Notes under the pieces: generated by a model
Told to the model about the DNA's origin: nothing
Database searches by the model: none
What the model saw: the letters and a program-made list of their open reading frames with translations, nothing else
Made by a program: the position numbers and the translations under genes
NCBI GenBank assembly: GCA_022841245.1
Contig: JALHRW010000001.1
Span: 33,869 to 97,868 of the forward strand
Reading direction: 5' to 3'
DNA: 64,000 bases
From: Planctomycetota bacterium
GTDB lineage: Bacteria > Planctomycetota > UBA11346
In this document: positions 9,442-19,564 of the stretch, piece by piece
How the letters are laid out: each line of letters opens with the position of its first letter
Numbering within the stretch: position 1 is the stretch's first letter

Positions 9442-10925
9442 CCAGGACCATCTTGCTCACCGCCCTGGTGCTCGCCTCCGTGTCCGCTGGTGAGGCGGAC
9501 GGCCGCCGCAAGGAGGTCGAGCGCGTGCTCAAGGACCTGCGCACGGCGCTGGCCGCCGGTACGCCGACCCCGGCCGGGGTCGAGGACCTCGCCGGCCTGG
9601 CCGCCTGTCTCAAGCCGGCCGATGCGGCGATGCTGGAGGCGATCGCCGCCGCCGCCGAGCGCCTCGCCAGCGAGCAGGCGCTGGAATCGGCGGGCAAGCC
9701 GAAGCTGCTCGCCTACGCCGGGAAGAAGGCCGAGGCCCTGGCCAAGCTAGAAGCCCTGGCCAAGGCCTTCGCGCCCTTCGCCGACGCGGGCAAGGTGCTG
9801 GCCGAGGCCAAGGATGAAATCGAGAACGACAAGCCCGGCCTGCTGCTCGGCGACTGGTGGGGCGGCGCGGCGCTCGGCGCGGTGCGCTACATGGGGCCGG
9901 GCGGCAACACCATGGACTGGTTCAAGCCGCCGGCCGAGAAGGTCGCCAAGACCTGGGGCCTGCCCTGCATCGACTTCCGTGGGCAGGACGTGATCGGCGG
10001 AGCCGACGACGCGAACGGCATCCTCCTCTATCCCGACGGCACGGCTCGGGCGCGCTTCCTGGTCTGGCCGGGCGGCAGCCCGGGCGAGTGCATGGCGGAG
10101 ATGCAGCAGCAGACCGGCGCCGGTCGGATGCGGGCGGCATTCGCCGGTGGGATGAACTACCTTGGCATCTGCTCGGGCTGCTTCCTGGTTACCGAGATGT
10201 GCTTTGGCCTGTGGCCGGGGAAGATGAGCCGCAAGGAACCGGTCATCAAAGGGCCGCCGCACGACATCGTCATGCCGCCGTTCCATCCGCTGGCATCGCT
10301 GCTCAAGGCCGACCGGCTGAAGGAAGTGGTGTTCACCGGCGGAGCCAACGAGATGACCCTGGGCGTCGCGGATACGGAATACATCGGCTTCTTTCGCAAC
10401 GGGAAATACGAAGGCATGGAGGGCAACCCGGCGCTGATCGCCTATACGCCACCCGGATGGGGCGGCGGCCGCCTGGTCGTCACCCCGGCCCATCCCGAGG
10501 GGACCAGGCCCGACTTCCTGGTCATGATGGGCGATTACGCCATGCGCCACCGCTATGCCCTGCCGCGCCATCCGGTCGAGGCGGGGAAGCCGGTATCGGG
10601 TTTGGTCGGCGACCATCAGAACCAGTATTACGAGATCCTGGTTGGCGAGGGCGTACGCAAGCTGGAAGTGGTGCTGTCCGGGCTCGACGGCGATTGTGAG
10701 GTCGTCATCCGCCATGGCGAGCCGCCCAAGCCACGCGCCTGGCAGACGAAGACGGTGCCGAAACCGGGCGCACGTAATCGTCGTGCAGAGCGCAAAGTCT
10801 CTGTATCTTCGGCCAAGCCCGGGCGCTATTTCATCCAGGTCCACGGCAACCACGACATCCTCGATGGTGCCAACTACACCCTGACCGTCACCAGCGAAGC
10901 CGTCACCGCGAAGGACAACCCATGA
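9438..10925 (+). CDS. secreted class I glutamine-amidotransferase-like (BPL_N-type) protein, paralogue of upstream gene
   Basis: [20 protein letters not shown]; '[24 protein letters not shown]'; PPC-like '[31 protein letters not shown]...[10 protein letters not shown]'. Confidence 0.7.
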   Translation: MTRTILLTALVLASVSAGEADGRRKEVERVLKDLRTALAAGTPTPAGVEDLAGLAACLKPADAAMLEAIAAAAERLASEQALESAGKPKLLAYAGKKAEALAKLEALAKAFAPFADAGKVLAEAKDEIENDKPGLLLGDWWGGAALGAVRYMGPGGNTMDWFKPPAEKVAKTWGLPCIDFRGQDVIGGADDANGILLYPDGTARARFLVWPGGSPGECMAEMQQQTGAGRMRAAFAGGMNYLGICSGCFLVTEMCFGLWPGKMSRKEPVIKGPPHDIVMPPFHPLASLLKADRLKEVVFTGGANEMTLGVADTEYIGFFRNGKYEGMEGNPALIAYTPPGWGGGRLVVTPAHPEGTRPDFLVMMGDYAMRHRYALPRHPVEAGKPVSGLVGDHQNQYYEILVGEGVRKLEVVLSGLDGDCEVVIRHGEPPKPRAWQTKTVPKPGARNRRAERKVSVSSAKPGRYFIQVHGNHDILDGANYTLTVTSEAVTAKDNP

Positions 10926-11641
10926 GCCAGCATTCCCGCGGAGCCTTCACCCTGATCGAGCTGCTGGTCGTGGTGTCGATCATCGCGATCCTCTCCGCCA
11001 TCCTGCTGCCGGCCATCAGCTTGGTCCGCGGCGCGGCCAATTCATTGAAATGCGGCAACAATCTGCGGCAATGCGGACTGGCGGTGATCGCCTACGCCGG
11101 AGACGAAGGCGGCGTCCTGCCCTACGCCGACCTCAGCGGTACGCCGTGGTGGACCGATCTGAGCGGGGCGTATCTCGACGATTCCTACCAGAAGACGCTC
11201 TACACCGGCAACAATGTCTACCACTGCCCGTGGGCCGAACGCGAGATCGCCAATCCGTGGAAGGGGGTCGACCGCTTCTCCTTCCACTTCTCGATGAATT
11301 CCAAGATCATGGGGGTGTGGAACAAGGGTGCCGGCAGCTGGGACCTCGCCCCGGTGGCTCTGTCCAAGGTCAGTAGCCAGACGGTGATGCTGGCTGATGG
11401 CATGGTCGGGGTATGGAGCGGGCAGGCGTACTTCTGGTGCTACGCCGATGCCACCGGTTACAGCCCGTGGCCGCTGCAGGGCAGCGCGATCGTTCCTGGC
11501 GCTCCGCCGGATCTCAACAACCCGAAGATCGTCAAGCATGGCGGGCGGGTGAACCAGGTCTTCATCGATGGGCACGTCGGGCCGGTGAGCGGCACCTGGT
11601 CGAAGCCGGCGCAGACCAAGGCCTGGTCGCTGCGTCCCTGA
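10922..11641 (+). CDS. type II prepilin/pseudopilin with H-X9-DG motif (DUF1559-like)
   Basis: '[27 protein letters not shown]' N-methylation segment; C-terminal '[16 protein letters not shown]'. Confidence 0.88.
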   Translation: MSQHSRGAFTLIELLVVVSIIAILSAILLPAISLVRGAANSLKCGNNLRQCGLAVIAYAGDEGGVLPYADLSGTPWWTDLSGAYLDDSYQKTLYTGNNVYHCPWAEREIANPWKGVDRFSFHFSMNSKIMGVWNKGAGSWDLAPVALSKVSSQTVMLADGMVGVWSGQAYFWCYADATGYSPWPLQGSAIVPGAPPDLNNPKIVKHGGRVNQVFIDGHVGPVSGTWSKPAQTKAWSLRP

Positions 11642-14600
11642 TCACCACTCCAGCACGACGTACCTGCTGCCGCTGATGGCATCCAGCGCCTGCAGCAGCG
11701 GCTCGGCCGGAGTCGGCGGGCAGGACCAGGCGGTGCCGGCGTAGGGATCGGCCTGCGGTCGGATCATCAGCGCCAGATTCGGATCGATGCGGCCGTTCAC
11801 CCAGCGCGGGATGCCTGCGGGATCGCTGCGTGGCTTCAGCCCGACCCAGAAGGGGCCGGTGATCGCCGGGTGGTTGGCGAGCAGGCGCAGGTCGGCACGG
11901 TCGAGCGGACAGGGCAGGCGGGCCCCGGCGGCGCTGGCGAGGGCCGCCGCCTCGGCGTGGCCCAGTTCGGCCGGCAGGGGCAGGCGGTCGTAGGCGCCAA
12001 TGCGCCGGGCCATGGCCCGCAGCCGGCGCCAGTCCTGTGCCTTGATAGCGGCCTGGATGCGCAACGGACCGGCGACCGCGGGCAGGAGCATCTCGCGCTC
12101 CAGATGGTCGGCGAGGGCGTCGAGCGCGGTGGCGCTGGCCGCCGTGTCCAGCAGGCTAAGCCGCTGCAGGCCGCTCACCTGGGTCAGCGCCCACACGTTC
12201 GCCACCGGGATGCCGTCGGCGAGCACCTGGTTCAGCGCCCGGCCGGCCAGCGGGCCGAGATCGCTGATCGCGGTGCCGCGGATGCTGAGGGTGTCGAGCG
12301 CCGGCGCCATCAGCGGGGCCAGCGAGGCGACCCGGGTGCGGTCGAGGACCAGGCGCGTGTTGCGGAACATGGTGATGCCGGCGATCCCCTCCAGGCTGGC
12401 GAGCGGCGTTCCGCTCAGGTCGAGCTGGTACAGCGCGAGGCCGGCCAAACTGGCCAGCCCGCTGACCGGCGTTCCGGCCAGGGTGAGGGATTCGATAGTG
12501 GCGCGCGGCAGCGCGCCCAGCTCGCTGACCTGCGTGCCGCTGAGATCGAGCCAGACCAGCCGGCTGGCGGCCAGCGGCGCGAGGTCGCGCACCGGGCAGC
12601 GTTGCACCGACAGGATGCGCAGCGAGACGAAGGGCAGGGGGGCGAGGTCGCTCAGCGGCGCGTCAGAGACCGCCAGGTCCGCCAGCTGCACGCAGCCGGC
12701 CAGCGGCGCCAGGCTGGCCAGGGGGTTCCGTTCAAGGCGGAGGAACTCAATCGGCATGCGTGCCAGCGGCGCCAGGTCGGTGATCGCGTTGCCCTCCAGG
12801 TTGAGACGCTCCATCGGCATGCCGGCGAGCGGGGCGAGGCCGCTGATGCGGTTGCCACCGGCATCCAGGCGGACCAGCTGCATGCCGGCGAGCGGAGCGA
12901 GGTCGCTGATCAGGTTGTCGGCGCAGACCAGCCGGCGCAGCGGCATGCCGGCGAGCGGAGCGAGGTCGGCAATGCGGTTGCCGCTGATGTCCAGCGACTC
13001 CAGGCGCATGCCGCGCAACGGCGTGAGATCGGCCAGGCCGAGCCCGGCGAGGTCGAGATGCGACACCGGCGAGCCGGAGGCGACCAGGCCGAGCAGCGCG
13101 GTGAGGGTGGAGGGCGGGACGCCGTCGACGCGCCGGCCGAGCAGGTCGAGGGCGCAGCGCGTGCCGGGATAGCGTCGCTGGACGCGTCCGGCCAGCTGCA
13201 ACGCCGGCTGCCAATCGCGGGCCTGCCAGCGGCACAACGCTTCGGCCTGCAAGACGTCGGAGAGGTACGGCGAGTCCTCCGGGATGCTCTCCTCGGCGAG
13301 CCGCAGGAGCTGACGGCGTTCCTCATCGCGATCGGGCAGCCGGGCGGCGACGAGATGGGCCTTGGCGATCGCCTGATGACGCTGCGCGGGCGGCAAATCG
13401 CCGCGCAGGCTAGCCCGGTAGACAGCCAGGGCATCGGCATGATGTCCAGCGTCGGCCAGGGCGTCGGCGGTGGCGAGGCTCACGGAGGCCGGTGCCCCGG
13501 CCGGCTTCTCGACCTCGATGCGCGCCACCTTGACCTGAGCCCAGGTGCGCAGGGCGAGCCAGCGGAAGCTGCTGTCACCGATCGGCACCACCTCGCGCTG
13601 GTCCCATACGACCGTTCCGTCGACGCGCAGGCGCAGGTGCTCGCCCTGACGCTCCAGCTCCAGGCGGTAGCGCCGGCCCGGGGTGAAGGCGAAGGCGATC
13701 GGCGCCGGGCGCAGCGGCCAGCCCGCCTCCGCGCTGGAGGAGAGGAAGGTCTGGGTGCCACGGAACCCGCCGAACTGGCAGGAGTACCCCGGCTGGGTCA
13801 TGAACGAGGCCGGCGGCTGGATGCGCGGCGCCGCCAACATCAGTTCGATGCCGTCGATCTGCCTGGTCCAGGTGACGTCGATGCCCAGGCGGACATCGCC
13901 GCGGCCGTCGACGCTGCGCAGCCAGACGATGCGGCCCGGCGGCAGGGACAGCCCGTCCCCGTCGGGCGGGGCGAGTGGTTCGGCAAGGTGCACGTCACGC
14001 CAGGTCGACTCCAGGCCGCTGGTGCCGGCGCCGCGGCTGAAGTCCCACTGCGTCTCGCTGCGCCAGGTGGAGGCGGCCTCCTGCCGCCAGGTCCACACCG
14101 CCACCGCCGCGATCAGCAGCAGCACCCCGGCGAGGACGGCGAAGCTCCAGCGCCGCCGCTGGTTGCGCGCCTGCAGCAGGTGCAGTTCGGCGTTCACCGC
14201 CGCGTGGGTCGCTCCGGAGAGCTGGCCGAGATGGCCGCTGGCGCCGGCCTCGTCGCCCTCGCGGATCGCGGCGATCGCCTGCGCCCCCTCGGCGCTCGAC
14301 AGGCCATCCAGGGCGGCGGGGTTACCCGGCCAGAGTGCGAGGGCTGAACGGAGGGTGGTGGCCACCAGGCGGGCCTCGCCGTGCCCCTGGGCGGCAGCGG
14401 CCAGCTCGTGCTCGGCCTGCAGGGTGATGGCGACGCTCTCCAGGCGCTGCATCCAGCCGCGCAGCGCGGTGAGCAGTTCCTCCATGCCCTGCCAGCGCAG
14501 AGCGGGATCGGGAGCCATGCCCTTGCGCGCGATGGCCAGCAGGTCGGCAGGCACGCGGCAGCGGATATCGCTGGGCAGGGGATCCTGCTCGCCGGCCTGC

Positions 14601-14989
14601 TTGCGCCGGTGGAAGCGGGTGAGGTTCTCTTCGACCACCAGGGGCGGACGCAGGGTCAGCAGCTCCCACAGGATGGCACCGAGGCCGTACATGTCCCCAG
14701 CCGCTGTGGCCGGTGCGCCGGCGGCGCATTCCGGTGCACGGTAGGCGTCTGTCGCCTCCGCTTCTCCACCCCAGCCGTCCAGGCCGACTCCGCCCTGGGG
14801 CGAGACCAGGACGTGCGCCGGCCGCATAGCACCATGGTAGCGGCCCTCGGCATGCGCCTCCTGCAGCATGGTGGCCAGGCGGCAGACCAGCTGGAGGCGG
14901 TCGATGAAACCGGCCAGGTCAGCGGGTGGCTGCGGCTGCGCGGCGCGCAGCAGGCGGTCGAGCGGCTGCGGGGGATCGGCTGGGTTCAT
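11642..14989 (-). CDS. membrane protein: degenerate protein-kinase domain, TM helix, LamG/DUF1080-like region, leucine-rich repeats, C-type-lectin-like C-terminus
   Basis: 'YHGAMRPAHVLVSPQGGVGLDGWG...YRAPECAAGAPATAAGDMYGLGAILWELLTLRPP'; TM 'SFAVLAGVLLLIAAVAVW'; repeats 'ISDLAPLAGMQLVRLDAGGNR'; 'GPFWVGLKPRSDPAGIPRWVNGRIDP'. Confidence 0.75.
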   Translation of the reverse strand: MNPADPPQPLDRLLRAAQPQPPADLAGFIDRLQLVCRLATMLQEAHAEGRYHGAMRPAHVLVSPQGGVGLDGWGGEAEATDAYRAPECAAGAPATAAGDMYGLGAILWELLTLRPPLVVEENLTRFHRRKQAGEQDPLPSDIRCRVPADLLAIARKGMAPDPALRWQGMEELLTALRGWMQRLESVAITLQAEHELAAAAQGHGEARLVATTLRSALALWPGNPAALDGLSSAEGAQAIAAIREGDEAGASGHLGQLSGATHAAVNAELHLLQARNQRRRWSFAVLAGVLLLIAAVAVWTWRQEAASTWRSETQWDFSRGAGTSGLESTWRDVHLAEPLAPPDGDGLSLPPGRIVWLRSVDGRGDVRLGIDVTWTRQIDGIELMLAAPRIQPPASFMTQPGYSCQFGGFRGTQTFLSSSAEAGWPLRPAPIAFAFTPGRRYRLELERQGEHLRLRVDGTVVWDQREVVPIGDSSFRWLALRTWAQVKVARIEVEKPAGAPASVSLATADALADAGHHADALAVYRASLRGDLPPAQRHQAIAKAHLVAARLPDRDEERRQLLRLAEESIPEDSPYLSDVLQAEALCRWQARDWQPALQLAGRVQRRYPGTRCALDLLGRRVDGVPPSTLTALLGLVASGSPVSHLDLAGLGLADLTPLRGMRLESLDISGNRIADLAPLAGMPLRRLVCADNLISDLAPLAGMQLVRLDAGGNRISGLAPLAGMPMERLNLEGNAITDLAPLARMPIEFLRLERNPLASLAPLAGCVQLADLAVSDAPLSDLAPLPFVSLRILSVQRCPVRDLAPLAASRLVWLDLSGTQVSELGALPRATIESLTLAGTPVSGLASLAGLALYQLDLSGTPLASLEGIAGITMFRNTRLVLDRTRVASLAPLMAPALDTLSIRGTAISDLGPLAGRALNQVLADGIPVANVWALTQVSGLQRLSLLDTAASATALDALADHLEREMLLPAVAGPLRIQAAIKAQDWRRLRAMARRIGAYDRLPLPAELGHAEAAALASAAGARLPCPLDRADLRLLANHPAITGPFWVGLKPRSDPAGIPRWVNGRIDPNLALMIRPQADPYAGTAWSCPPTPAEPLLQALDAISGSRYVVLEW

Positions 14990-17900
14990 GGGTAGGCCCG
15001 GTTGAGATAGCCGCGGTAGTAGCTGTGCACGGGGTGCTGGAACATCAGCACCGCGTCCTCGAGGTTGCCTGGCACGCCACCGCGCGTGACGTTGCCGTCG
15101 GGATCGACCAGCAGGGCGGATTCCAGATACTGCTCGGAGACGGCGCGGCCGATGAAGTTGTCGAACAGTTCGCCGCGTACGCGGATCTTGTACTGGCGGC
15201 TGCGCTCGAGGGTGAGGCAGCCGGTGAGCGAGAACGCGGTCAGGCGGCTGGCGGGATCACCGGTGGCGGGATCGCCGGGCTGCGCTCCCACGCCCGGGCC
15301 ATCGCCGTTGCCGAACGCGGGCTTCCAGCAGGTCAGGCCGCAATCGGCATCGGCAGCGCTGGCGACCAGGTAGCCGCTGCAGAACACCCTGTTGTCGCCA
15401 TCGAAGTCCTTGGGCCGGAACGACTCCTTGTACGCCTCGGCGGCGCCGAAGAAGCTCAGCCGCCAGTCGTTGAGCACGCGCTCCATCATCTTCGCCCGGG
15501 CCCGCGCGACCCGGGTCGGCTGCGTGTCGATGGTGGTCCCGGGGACGTAGCCAGGATCGTTGCCGGCATTCCACTCGTCGAGCAGCCACAGCTTGTGCGG
15601 TGGGACGTTGACGCCGCTCTGTGCGTCGGTGCTCAGCGGGGTCAGGGTCGGAGCACCGCCCATGGTGGTGTCGATCGGGGTCAGCAGGGTGCGGATGTTG
15701 TTGGTTACTCGGTACTCGGCGACGTTCAGGCTGGTGGCGCTCTGGTAGTTGGACACCGTGGTGTCCCAGCCCGTCCCCTGGAACATGACGTAGCGCGCAG
15801 GCCGGACGGCATGCTGGTCGGAGGGCAGGCGCCTGCCCGGATGGTCGAAGCTCTCGCCGAGGTTGGCGAGGAACTGGCGGTCGAGGTGCTCGATGGTGGT
15901 GAAGTCGGCGGCGCCCGGCAGCCAGCTGTCGCCACCTTTCGGGTCGCTGGCATGCTTGGCCGCGAACCGTCCCTTGCGCACGTACGAGGTGGCGTTCACC
16001 AGGTCCGGCGTGGCGGTATAGTTGATGCCGAGGCTGGCCGGACTCGGGCTCCACAATGTCTGGGAGCGCACATCCTGGCGGTTGGCCCAGGCGAGGTTGG
16101 CCGCCTGGTTGACGTAGACGCTGTGCCAGAAGGCCAAGGCCAGGCGCAGGTAGTAGGAGTTGAGGTAGATGCCGCTGGCCGGCGAGCCGTGGGCGCCGGC
16201 GCTGCGCGATACCGACCACCCCTCTGGCGTGATAACATTGAGCGGCGCGGGGCCGCGGGCGGAGGGATGCAGGGCCAAGGCCGACAGCTTGTTCGCCAGC
16301 GACCAGGAGGCTGCCGGATAGGTCTCGCCATTGACGTCGATCGGTACCGGCGGGGTGTAGACCTTGATGTAGGAACCGCGGTAGGGCGACAGCCTGCCAT
16401 CCGAACCGGCGCCGGCGATGCCCGGGCCGAAGGGGTGGGCAGGGACGAACTCCGCGGCCCAGTTGCTGAAGGTGAAGGTGGTGGCGTTGAAGAATGGCGA
16501 GAGGAACTTGAGGCTGGTGCCGACCGCCGGTGGCGAGCCGGCGACATTGTCCGCCTTGTAGAACACGATGTGCCGGCCGAGGTGGTCGGAACCAACTATC
16601 GGCGGGTAGACGTTCGATGAGATGTTGCTCCAGCGGGTGGTCCAGTTGATGCCTACCCCGGGCCGGTTGGAGTCGTCGGCGGACGAGGTGTGGGCAACCG
16701 TGCAGATGAACCAGTTGCCGCCGTTCTCGACCCGGCTGTTGAGCGCGTAGGCGGTCGAGTTGGTCCAGGCCGGCGGCGCGCTCAGCGGCGTGGCGTCGCG
16801 TTGCATCTGGCGCGGATTGCAGCTCGATCCGGCATGCGCGGTAACGTTGTCCGCCGCCAGGGCGCGCCAGGCCACCGGGCTCTGGGCCGCGGGTTCACGG
16901 GCGGCATCGCTGAAGAACAGTTCCCCTGGATAGCGCTGTGCATTGGCCCGGCCGTCGATCACCGGCACGTGGCTCGCACGCCAGGTCGCCGGCGCGTTCG
17001 GCGCCCCGACCGGTGTCGACCAGTAGTCCCGCATCGCCGGTGGAGCGTAGGCGAACGGCACCGCTCCGGCGGGCTGGAAGGAGCTGGTGAACAGGTCCGG
17101 CCCCTGGCCGTCGACCGTGAGGTTGGCGGCGGCCGGGATCAGCCAGGTGATCGCCTTGCTGTTGCCGGCATCCCAGGCGAAGGTGGTGTTGGCGCCGCTG
17201 ACCGTCCTGATCCAGGGGACGCAGGTCTCGCTAGTGATTGCGACGCCGCGTACCGCCGGCGGGATGTAGGCTGCGACCATCGCCTCGATCACGCGTGGCG
17301 CGACCATCAACGCGTTCAGCGCCCAGGGGTGGTCGGTGCCGGCGCCTTGCGGCCGGCCGAAGGGGGTGGTGCAGCGCTGCGCCACCAGATCGCCGCGCAC
17401 TCGCGACTCGTTGTCCTTGATCTCGCCGGCCATGTGCCAGTTGCTCTTCGAGCCCTGCATGGCGAAGCCGAGGTCGCTGAAGGAGGTGATGGCGCTGCCG
17501 ATCCAGGTTCCGCCCGGATCGTTCCAGCGCATGGCCGGGCTGCCGAAGACGCAATGCAGGGCGCGACCGCCCGGGGGGGCGTCGGGCGAACGGTACCACA
17601 TGGCGCCACCGCCGCGTCCGGGCCATTCGCGCGGCTGCCCGTTCACGAACAGGCTGTTGGCGTAGGCGCCCTGGCCGAGGAAGATGGCTTCCATGCTGTC
17701 GCTGCGGTCGTAATCGAGGCCGGCGAACTGCGCCCCGACCGCGTAGACGGATTCCTTGTAGGCGGTCTGGCACTGCATCCGGGCCGCGGCATCCAGCCAG
17801 GGCATGTCGGTGTTGAGCCACAACGCGGCCGACATGTCGTCGATGCCGACGGCGTAGCGCAACCGGTAGCGAGCATCCGCCACGCTGGTCACCGGACGGC

Positions 17901-18573
17901 AGTCGGCGTCGAGCAGCAGCGGGTTGTCGCCGGGATGCGCCTTGGTGATTACGGCGCCGCGCACGAACGGTTCGACCGGCGGGAAGGGGGTCTTGACCGC
18001 CGCCGGGTTCGGCGTGGTGGTCGAATAGAGGTCGTAGGTCGACGGGTCGTACAGCGCTCCTGGCCCGGTCGCCTTGAAGCTGAAGCGGTTGGCCTCGAAC
18101 CATCGGGCGAACCCCGGTTTGACTACCGTGCCGTTCGAAAACCCGATGGTGCGGCCGGTCGTGATACCGAAGAAGTGCAGATTCTGCAGGGCCAGGTCCG
18201 GTCCCATGTCGTACGGCTGTGGCGTCTGGATGTGCACCTCGCTGCTCGACTTCCGCCGCGACAGCAGCTGAAAGACGTTGCTGTTGGGCGAATCGTAGTG
18301 GCTGCGCGCCGGCACGGTGAGGTTGTCGCGCACCTCGTCGGCCATGGCGTATTCGTGCAGGCACACCGTCATCGCGTGCTGCATGCCCATGTCGGCAGCC
18401 AGCCGGGCGAGATCGTCCTTGCGCTGTACCAGGCTGGTGCCGCGCGACATCTGCATCGAGCGCAGGAACGAGAACGCGATCACCAGCATGATCGTGGTGA
18501 GGCCCATGAGGAAGAGCAGGACGCTCGCTTGCCTGCTGCGGCCGTGGGATCGGGAACCGGGTGCTGCGGGCAT
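14986..18573 (-). CDS. large pilin-like membrane protein (Verru_Chthon cassette protein A-like)
   Basis: 'RQASVLLFLMGLTTIMLVIAFSFLRSMQMSRGTSLVQRKDDLARLAADMGMQHAM' N-terminal helix, 1195 aa, operonic with four prepilins. Confidence 0.6.
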   Translation of the reverse strand: MPAAPGSRSHGRSRQASVLLFLMGLTTIMLVIAFSFLRSMQMSRGTSLVQRKDDLARLAADMGMQHAMTVCLHEYAMADEVRDNLTVPARSHYDSPNSNVFQLLSRRKSSSEVHIQTPQPYDMGPDLALQNLHFFGITTGRTIGFSNGTVVKPGFARWFEANRFSFKATGPGALYDPSTYDLYSTTTPNPAAVKTPFPPVEPFVRGAVITKAHPGDNPLLLDADCRPVTSVADARYRLRYAVGIDDMSAALWLNTDMPWLDAAARMQCQTAYKESVYAVGAQFAGLDYDRSDSMEAIFLGQGAYANSLFVNGQPREWPGRGGGAMWYRSPDAPPGGRALHCVFGSPAMRWNDPGGTWIGSAITSFSDLGFAMQGSKSNWHMAGEIKDNESRVRGDLVAQRCTTPFGRPQGAGTDHPWALNALMVAPRVIEAMVAAYIPPAVRGVAITSETCVPWIRTVSGANTTFAWDAGNSKAITWLIPAAANLTVDGQGPDLFTSSFQPAGAVPFAYAPPAMRDYWSTPVGAPNAPATWRASHVPVIDGRANAQRYPGELFFSDAAREPAAQSPVAWRALAADNVTAHAGSSCNPRQMQRDATPLSAPPAWTNSTAYALNSRVENGGNWFICTVAHTSSADDSNRPGVGINWTTRWSNISSNVYPPIVGSDHLGRHIVFYKADNVAGSPPAVGTSLKFLSPFFNATTFTFSNWAAEFVPAHPFGPGIAGAGSDGRLSPYRGSYIKVYTPPVPIDVNGETYPAASWSLANKLSALALHPSARGPAPLNVITPEGWSVSRSAGAHGSPASGIYLNSYYLRLALAFWHSVYVNQAANLAWANRQDVRSQTLWSPSPASLGINYTATPDLVNATSYVRKGRFAAKHASDPKGGDSWLPGAADFTTIEHLDRQFLANLGESFDHPGRRLPSDQHAVRPARYVMFQGTGWDTTVSNYQSATSLNVAEYRVTNNIRTLLTPIDTTMGGAPTLTPLSTDAQSGVNVPPHKLWLLDEWNAGNDPGYVPGTTIDTQPTRVARARAKMMERVLNDWRLSFFGAAEAYKESFRPKDFDGDNRVFCSGYLVASAADADCGLTCWKPAFGNGDGPGVGAQPGDPATGDPASRLTAFSLTGCLTLERSRQYKIRVRGELFDNFIGRAVSEQYLESALLVDPDGNVTRGGVPGNLEDAVLMFQHPVHSYYRGYLNRAYP

Positions 18574-18580
18574 GGGCGGC

Positions 18581-19564
18581 TCAGGGTCCGGGGTTGGCGG
18601 TCAGGCCGGGCGCGGCGATGGAGAAGGAGAAGTCCTGGGAGATGGTCTCCTGATCATCGGCCAGGTTCATCGCGATGCGGATGAGGCGCGGCCGCCTGGC
18701 GAGCTGGCCGCGGTAGTCGTTCCCGGCCGGCCCGCGCGCATCCATGTATAGGCCGTCGATGCTGTGCACCGCGGCGCTGCCGCTGCCGACCGTCACCTGG
18801 CTGCCGCCGGCATCGAGCCAGCCGATGGTCAGGTCGCGCACCCGGGTGGAGCTGAGCCGCTCATTGCGGTCGAGATCGGCGAGATCGCCGATGTCGGACA
18901 TGAAGTCCGACTGTTCGAGCAGCACCCTGGCGTCGGGCGTGTTATAGCGGTTGAAGTCGAGCGAGGCGATGCCGCCGGATGCGTCGCGCAACGGTCGCGG
19001 CAGATTGAGGAAGAGCAGGCCGCCGGAGTCGCCGCCGTCGGGCTTCTGCAGCTGGGTGCCCTGGTCCCACACGCTGGCGTTGGCGCCGACGATGCCGCGA
19101 TCGACCTGCCAGCGCCTGGTGCCGCTGCTCTGCGAGCGGTAGAGCGCGTGCGCCGCGATCTTCCATACTCCGTCCACCTGGCGCCAGGTGCGCTTGAAGC
19201 GCCAGCGGATCCAGTGGTGGTCGGACATGAACTGCTCGCGGATGTCCTCGGAGAACTGCGTGCGCAGCGGATTGGCGGTGCGCATGCACACCACTTCGAC
19301 GCTGTCGCTGCGCTCGCTGCCGACCACCACGCCGGGCGCGCTGCGCGCGAAGAAGGCGACGGCTGGCGCCAGGTTGGCGAAGTCGCGCTGCAGGAACTCG
19401 CGGTAGACCGCCGCCGACTGGTGCAATTCGACCCGGGCGGTGGTGCGCGCCGCTGCGGCCTTCGACTTGACCAGTGCTGACCATGCGAGGGTCATCAGCA
19501 GCATCCCCAGGGCGATGGAGACGAGTAGTTCGATCAGCGTGATGCCGTGCCGCGAACGCATCAC
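18581..19564 (-). CDS. prepilin-like protein (cassette protein C-like)
   Basis: 'RHGITLIELLVSIALGMLLMTLAWSALV' prepilin N-terminus. Confidence 0.75.
   Translation of the reverse strand: MMRSRHGITLIELLVSIALGMLLMTLAWSALVKSKAAAARTTARVELHQSAAVYREFLQRDFANLAPAVAFFARSAPGVVVGSERSDSVEVVCMRTANPLRTQFSEDIREQFMSDHHWIRWRFKRTWRQVDGVWKIAAHALYRSQSSGTRRWQVDRGIVGANASVWDQGTQLQKPDGGDSGGLLFLNLPRPLRDASGGIASLDFNRYNTPDARVLLEQSDFMSDIGDLADLDRNERLSSTRVRDLTIGWLDAGGSQVTVGSGSAAVHSIDGLYMDARGPAGNDYRGQLARRPRLIRIAMNLADDQETISQDFSFSIAAPGLTANPGP

Noticed and set aside
12740-13080. Regular ~63-bp spaced repeats considered as CRISPR or satellite
   Set aside because: They are in-frame LRR coding repeats with divergent units and no spacer structure.
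11870-14347. 825-aa plus-strand ORF opposite the LRR/pseudokinase gene
   Set aside because: Repetitive Q/A/R-rich antisense shadow of the LRR coding repeats.
16690-18684. 664-aa plus-strand ORF opposite the cassette protein A-like gene
   Set aside because: Antisense shadow; the minus strand has signal/pilin-like N-terminus and operon overlaps.
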